Shown here: positions 18,358-20,579 of the stretch, piece by piece | Numbering within the stretch: position 1 is the stretch's first letter | How the letters are laid out: each line of letters begins with the position of its first letter | Assembly: GCA_005885325.1 (NCBI GenBank) | Contig: VAYX01000001.1 | Location: forward strand, 1-20,579 | Reading direction: 5' to 3' | Length of the DNA: 20,579 bases | Source: Actinomycetota bacterium | GTDB taxonomy: Bacteria; Actinomycetota; UBA4738; HRBIN12 | The notes under the pieces: generated by a model | What the model saw: the letters and a program-made list of their open reading frames with translations, nothing else | The model's database searches: none | Told to the model about the DNA's origin: nothing | Translations under genes and position numbers: made by a program

Positions 18358-18383
18358 AAGGCCCGGCCTGACGGCCGGGCCTT
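18358..18383. terminator. Bidirectional hairpin between convergent genes
   Basis: AAGGCCCGGCC (18358-18368) pairs perfectly with GGCCGGGCCTT (18373-18383) around TGAC. It lies between the stops at 18335 (+) and 18403 (-). There is no T-run on either side, so it may be a U-less terminator or a 3'-end stabiliser. Confidence 0.55.
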
Positions 18384-18402
18384 CGACGCGACGTTCGATC
18401 CT

Positions 18403-18870
18403 TTATCCCAGGCCGGTACCGCTCGGAGGCGGGGGGGCCGAGACAGGCTCGCTGTAGAGCATGTAGGCGCCGTAGGCCCACACCAGGTTCAACGCGAGCC
18501 CAACGAAGATCCCCCAGGACAGGGTCACACCCGTGGGCTTGGCCACCAACCCAAGGAGCGTGAACAGGAGGGCCAGGCCGGCCACCCCGATGTGCAGCAT
18601 CCCTCGCTGCACGGGCATCTTGAGCTCCGTCCCCATCACCTTGGTCACGACGACTTCCACGATGGACAGGAGCGCCAAGAACCAGGAGATGACGATCGTG
18701 TTGTGGAACCCGCTGATCCCCTCACTGGCGAAGGTCACGCCGAGGGCCGTGCAGCAGCTGTACCAGACGGGCAGGAACGTCCAGATGACGAACGCGATCG
18801 TCCCACCGAGGATGATCTTGTCCGCCGTCGAGACCTTGGACAGGTCGAAACCCTGACCTTGCTGTGCCAT
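18403..18870 (-). CDS. Small four-helix membrane protein
   Basis: Family not recognised. The 155-residue product has a soluble head (MAQQGQGFDLSKVSTADKII) and four hydrophobic segments (about 18-36, 58-78, 91-110 and 116-138), ending in a proline-rich SEPVSAPPPPSG tail. FLPVWYSCC after the first helix and KPTGVTLSWGIFVGLALNLVWAYGAYMLY near the end are distinctive. Similar small proteins with an 'ADKIilggs..fli..FLPW' first helix are common in actinobacteria without known function. Purine-rich GGAAGGAAAGGGGAG upstream on the minus strand supports the ATG. A weak TTGGAT/CATGAT pair farther up may be its promoter. It is 72 bp downstream of the zinc-knuckle membrane protein, in the same direction. 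Confidence 0.75.
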   Translation of the reverse strand: MAQQGQGFDLSKVSTADKIILGGTIAFVIWTFLPVWYSCCTALGVTFASEGISGFHNTIVISWFLALLSIVEVVVTKVMGTELKMPVQRGMLHIGVAGLALLFTLLGLVAKPTGVTLSWGIFVGLALNLVWAYGAYMLYSEPVSAPPPPSGTGLG

Positions 18871-18942
18871 CGCTCCCCTTTCCTTCCCCGAGCATCATGG
18901 CCGCGCAGCCACGGGCTATCCAATACCGGGGCACCAGGCGAG

Positions 18943-19548
18943 TCAACCACGCGGCGCGTGCGGCTCGCGAGCCCGAACCATCGTGGCCAGGGCTGCCGCA
19001 CACGCCACCATCCCCGCGGGAAGAGCGATCCACGGCCCGAGCCATGGCCGAGTGAACGGGGGAGGGCGAAGCGTCGCCAGGGTTGCCCCCACGGTCACTA
19101 CCGCCCCGAGCACGCCCTCCACGATCGCCCAACGGGGATGCGGTCGGATGCGCAGACCTCGCATCGTCAGCCAGACGGCCAGCCCGAGACCGGCGGCGAC
19201 CGCAGCGACCACCGACCATTGCGCTGCCCGGCCCCATGCTCCGAACGGATGCGAGCCCTCTCCGAACCGGGTCCACGGCAGGAGCGTCGTGACGGCGGCC
19301 ACCGCGAACGCGATACCGACCATCGCCCACGGCATGGTCCACCGCTCCGTGGTGGGGAGCACGTCCGTCGGGAGCCCGGGCCCGAGGGCGCCCTCCAGGC
19401 ATTCCACGCCGAGGACCCGGCCCCGCACCGGCACGGCGCACGCGAGGCACAGCGGCCGTCCGCAACCGTCGCATCGCGCCACGGAGAGGCTGGCGGGGTG
19501 GAGGTCGCAGCGCTCGCTGCTCTTCGTGGTCTTCTCGTCGAGCGGCAC
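18943..19548 (-). CDS. Membrane protein with N-terminal B-box-like zinc knuckle
   Basis: The 201-residue product has an N-terminal metal-binding region with Cys14, His17, Cys26, Cys29, Cys34, Cys37 and Cys50 (CDLHP, CDGCGRPLCLAC, VEC), as in the B-box-type zinc domain in front of many actinobacterial membrane proteins. Four or five hydrophobic segments follow (about 71-90, 109-130, 142-160 and 168-190). The zinc region should be cytoplasmic and may bind a partner; function unknown. GTG 19548 is chosen because TAGGAT (19560 to 19555 on the minus strand) ends 6 nt before it, another near-leaderless start, and because the protein reads sensibly from there. Codon use is like neighbouring genes. 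Confidence 0.75.
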   Translation of the reverse strand: MPLDEKTTKSSERCDLHPASLSVARCDGCGRPLCLACAVPVRGRVLGVECLEGALGPGLPTDVLPTTERWTMPWAMVGIAFAVAAVTTLLPWTRFGEGSHPFGAWGRAAQWSVVAAVAAGLGLAVWLTMRGLRIRPHPRWAIVEGVLGAVVTVGATLATLRPPPFTRPWLGPWIALPAGMVACAAALATMVRAREPHAPRG

Positions 19549-19840
19549 GGCCCAATCCTAGCGTCGGGGTTCGGACGATCATGTTTGACGGGAGAGGGTA
19601 GGCGGGACGGTCGAGGTGGGGTTGCAGCGGCACGCGCCGGCGCCGGGGCTGCGGGCTGGGGCTGGCTACAAGGAGGCCGGCCGGACCGGTCTGGTCGAGT
19701 GGGTAGCCACCTGCGTTAGCGAGGCGGGAGTTGGAGTGCGGTTCGGGGCGGTGCTGACTGATTTGCGGGGGCGCGGGCAGATAGCGGATTAGGCTGTGTC
19801 GGTTCCCGGGGCCTGGTCCTCACGACAGGAAGAGGCGCAC
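19549..19840. other. 292-bp divergent intergenic region
   Basis: I see no coding potential, tRNA or repeat. The left end holds the -10 box of the minus-strand gene (19555-19560). On the plus strand TAGGCT at 19790-19795 may be a -10 box for the PAP2 gene (leader about 40 nt), without a good -35 at the right distance. A TTGACG at 19585-19590 has no matching -10 box. Confidence 0.5.
19555..19560 (-). promoter_or_regulatory. -10 box of the zinc-knuckle membrane protein gene
   Basis: On the minus strand TAGGAT ends 6 nt before the GTG start at 19548, with no Shine-Dalgarno sequence between. This is close to the 7-nt spacing of other starts in the window. Confidence 0.4.
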
Positions 19841-20579
19841 ATGGATGAGCGCATCGTGCGTTCGCTCAACGGATGGTTCTCGGCCACCTCCTTCCGCGCC
19901 GATCTCGCCCGCTTTCTGGCGCTCGCCCCGCTGGTCGCGGTCGTCGGACTTGTCGTCCTGGCATGGCTGGCAGACTGGGGTCGGGCGCCTGATCGGCGGG
20001 CGATCCTCATCGTGGGCGCTCTGGGAGCCATCCTCGCGCTTGCCCTGAACGTGGCCCTCGGTCATCTGTACTTCCGGCCTCGGCCTTTCCTCGTCCTGTC
20101 GGTCCACGCGTTGTTGCCGCACCCTTCGGACTCCAGCCTGTACTCGGACCAGTTGGCCCTTGCCGGAGCCCTGACCGGCGCACTGTTCGCAGCGAGGCGG
20201 TGGCTAGGGGCCGTCTCTTTCCTGCTTGCCGTTCTCCTTGCGATCGGCAGGGTCGGCGCGGCGGTGCACTTCCCCAGCGACGTGGTGGTGGGGTTTGGGA
20301 TCGGCGCCGTCTCCTTCGCGATCCTGTTGCCCGCTCGTCGTCCCATCGGCCGCCTCGTTGCCGTGATGTCGTCCGCCGAGGCCACGGTGATCAGACGCGA
20401 GCGGCAGGAAGGCAATTTCCTGTTTCGGCACGGACCCGTGGTAGCCGTCTCGGTGCTGGTCGCTGTGGCGGGGCTGGGGTACGGGATGCGGGCACTTCAG
20501 GATCACGGAAGGATCGAGGCAGGGAGCCGGGCCGAAGCAGAGCTCCTCCGTCCGCGAGAGGCGGTGCCTCCGGCGGAGT
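19841..20579 (+). CDS. PAP2-fold membrane phosphatase homologue with altered active site (3' partial)
   Basis: The frame runs off the right edge; at least 246 residues are visible. It has several hydrophobic helices (about 23-45, 53-72, 104-117, 122-137, 148-163 and 196-215) and the layout of the PAP2/undecaprenyl-diphosphatase BcrC group: HLYFRPRPF (motif 1, without the usual Lys), LLPHPSDSSLYSDQLALAG (motif 2, where BcrC-type proteins read SSFPSDH, so Pro and the catalytic His are replaced by Tyr and Gln), and IGRVGAAVHFPSDVVVG (motif 3, with Arg, nucleophile His and Asp kept). AGGAAGAGG (19827-19835) supports ATG 19841. A C-terminal extension after a final helix near 196-215 (EGNFLFRHGPVVAVSVLVAVAG) is unlike short BcrC proteins. 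The fold is well supported; activity is doubtful. Confidence 0.8.
   Translation, partial: MDERIVRSLNGWFSATSFRADLARFLALAPLVAVVGLVVLAWLADWGRAPDRRAILIVGALGAILALALNVALGHLYFRPRPFLVLSVHALLPHPSDSSLYSDQLALAGALTGALFAARRWLGAVSFLLAVLLAIGRVGAAVHFPSDVVVGFGIGAVSFAILLPARRPIGRLVAVMSSAEATVIRRERQEGNFLFRHGPVVAVSVLVAVAGLGYGMRALQDHGRIEAGSRAEAELLRPREAVPPAE

Noticed and set aside
18352..19719. A 455-codon plus-strand frame over the two right-hand membrane genes
   Set aside because: The product is Arg/His/Gly-rich without hydrophobic or domain signals, whereas the minus strand encodes coherent helices and a cysteine motif.
19690..19760. tRNA-like GGTTCGGGGC element in the right intergenic region
   Set aside because: No acceptor stem, anticodon arm or complementary T-stem can be assembled around it.

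Overview
This is a GC-rich chromosomal window from a bacterium that looks like a member of the Actinomycetota, probably an uncultured lineage. The grounds are many GTG starts, a class E-type sortase, a DivIVA-like coiled-coil protein, a GuaB3-type IMPDH homologue, a sucC-sucD pair followed by a PerM-like membrane protein, and several start codons lying 6-7 nt after a -10 box (leaderless-mRNA architecture). I see no rRNA, tRNA, CRISPR array, insertion sequence or phage gene. The assignment rests on gene content and motifs only, not on a search.

Left part (3-4139, + strand): a cell-surface glycan segment. It holds a reading frame joining a glycosyltransferase tail to a GNAT acetyltransferase, an overlapping WecA/MraY-type polyprenyl-phosphate sugar-phosphate transferase, a DegT/DnrJ sugar aminotransferase closed by a strong intrinsic terminator, and a separately transcribed NAD-dependent sugar epimerase/dehydratase. 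Together they fit the making of an N-acetylated amino-sugar nucleotide and its loading onto a lipid carrier.

Middle part (4150-11307): a small four-helix membrane protein (-); an AlkP-superfamily phosphohydrolase overlapping an APS kinase by 4 bp (+); a zinc-ribbon protein with a HTH-like C-terminus and a DivIVA-like coiled-coil protein (both -); then a guaB3-guaA operon behind a leader with a perfect hairpin.

Right part (11310-20579): a sortase (-) divergent from the pcrA helicase (+), with a palindrome over the pcrA -10 box; a 54-residue membrane protein (-); an operon of stand-alone B12-binding methylmalonyl-CoA mutase subunit, sucC, sucD and a large membrane protein (+), with each junction overlapping; two small membrane proteins (-), one with a B-box-like zinc knuckle; and, running off the right edge, a PAP2-fold membrane protein whose catalytic motifs look degraded.

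Most worth a second look: the B12-subunit/sucCD operon, the phosphohydrolase/APS-kinase pair without a sulfate adenylyltransferase, the glycosyltransferase-GNAT fusion, the shared leaderless promoter geometry, the guaB3 leader, and altered active-site residues in two membrane enzymes.
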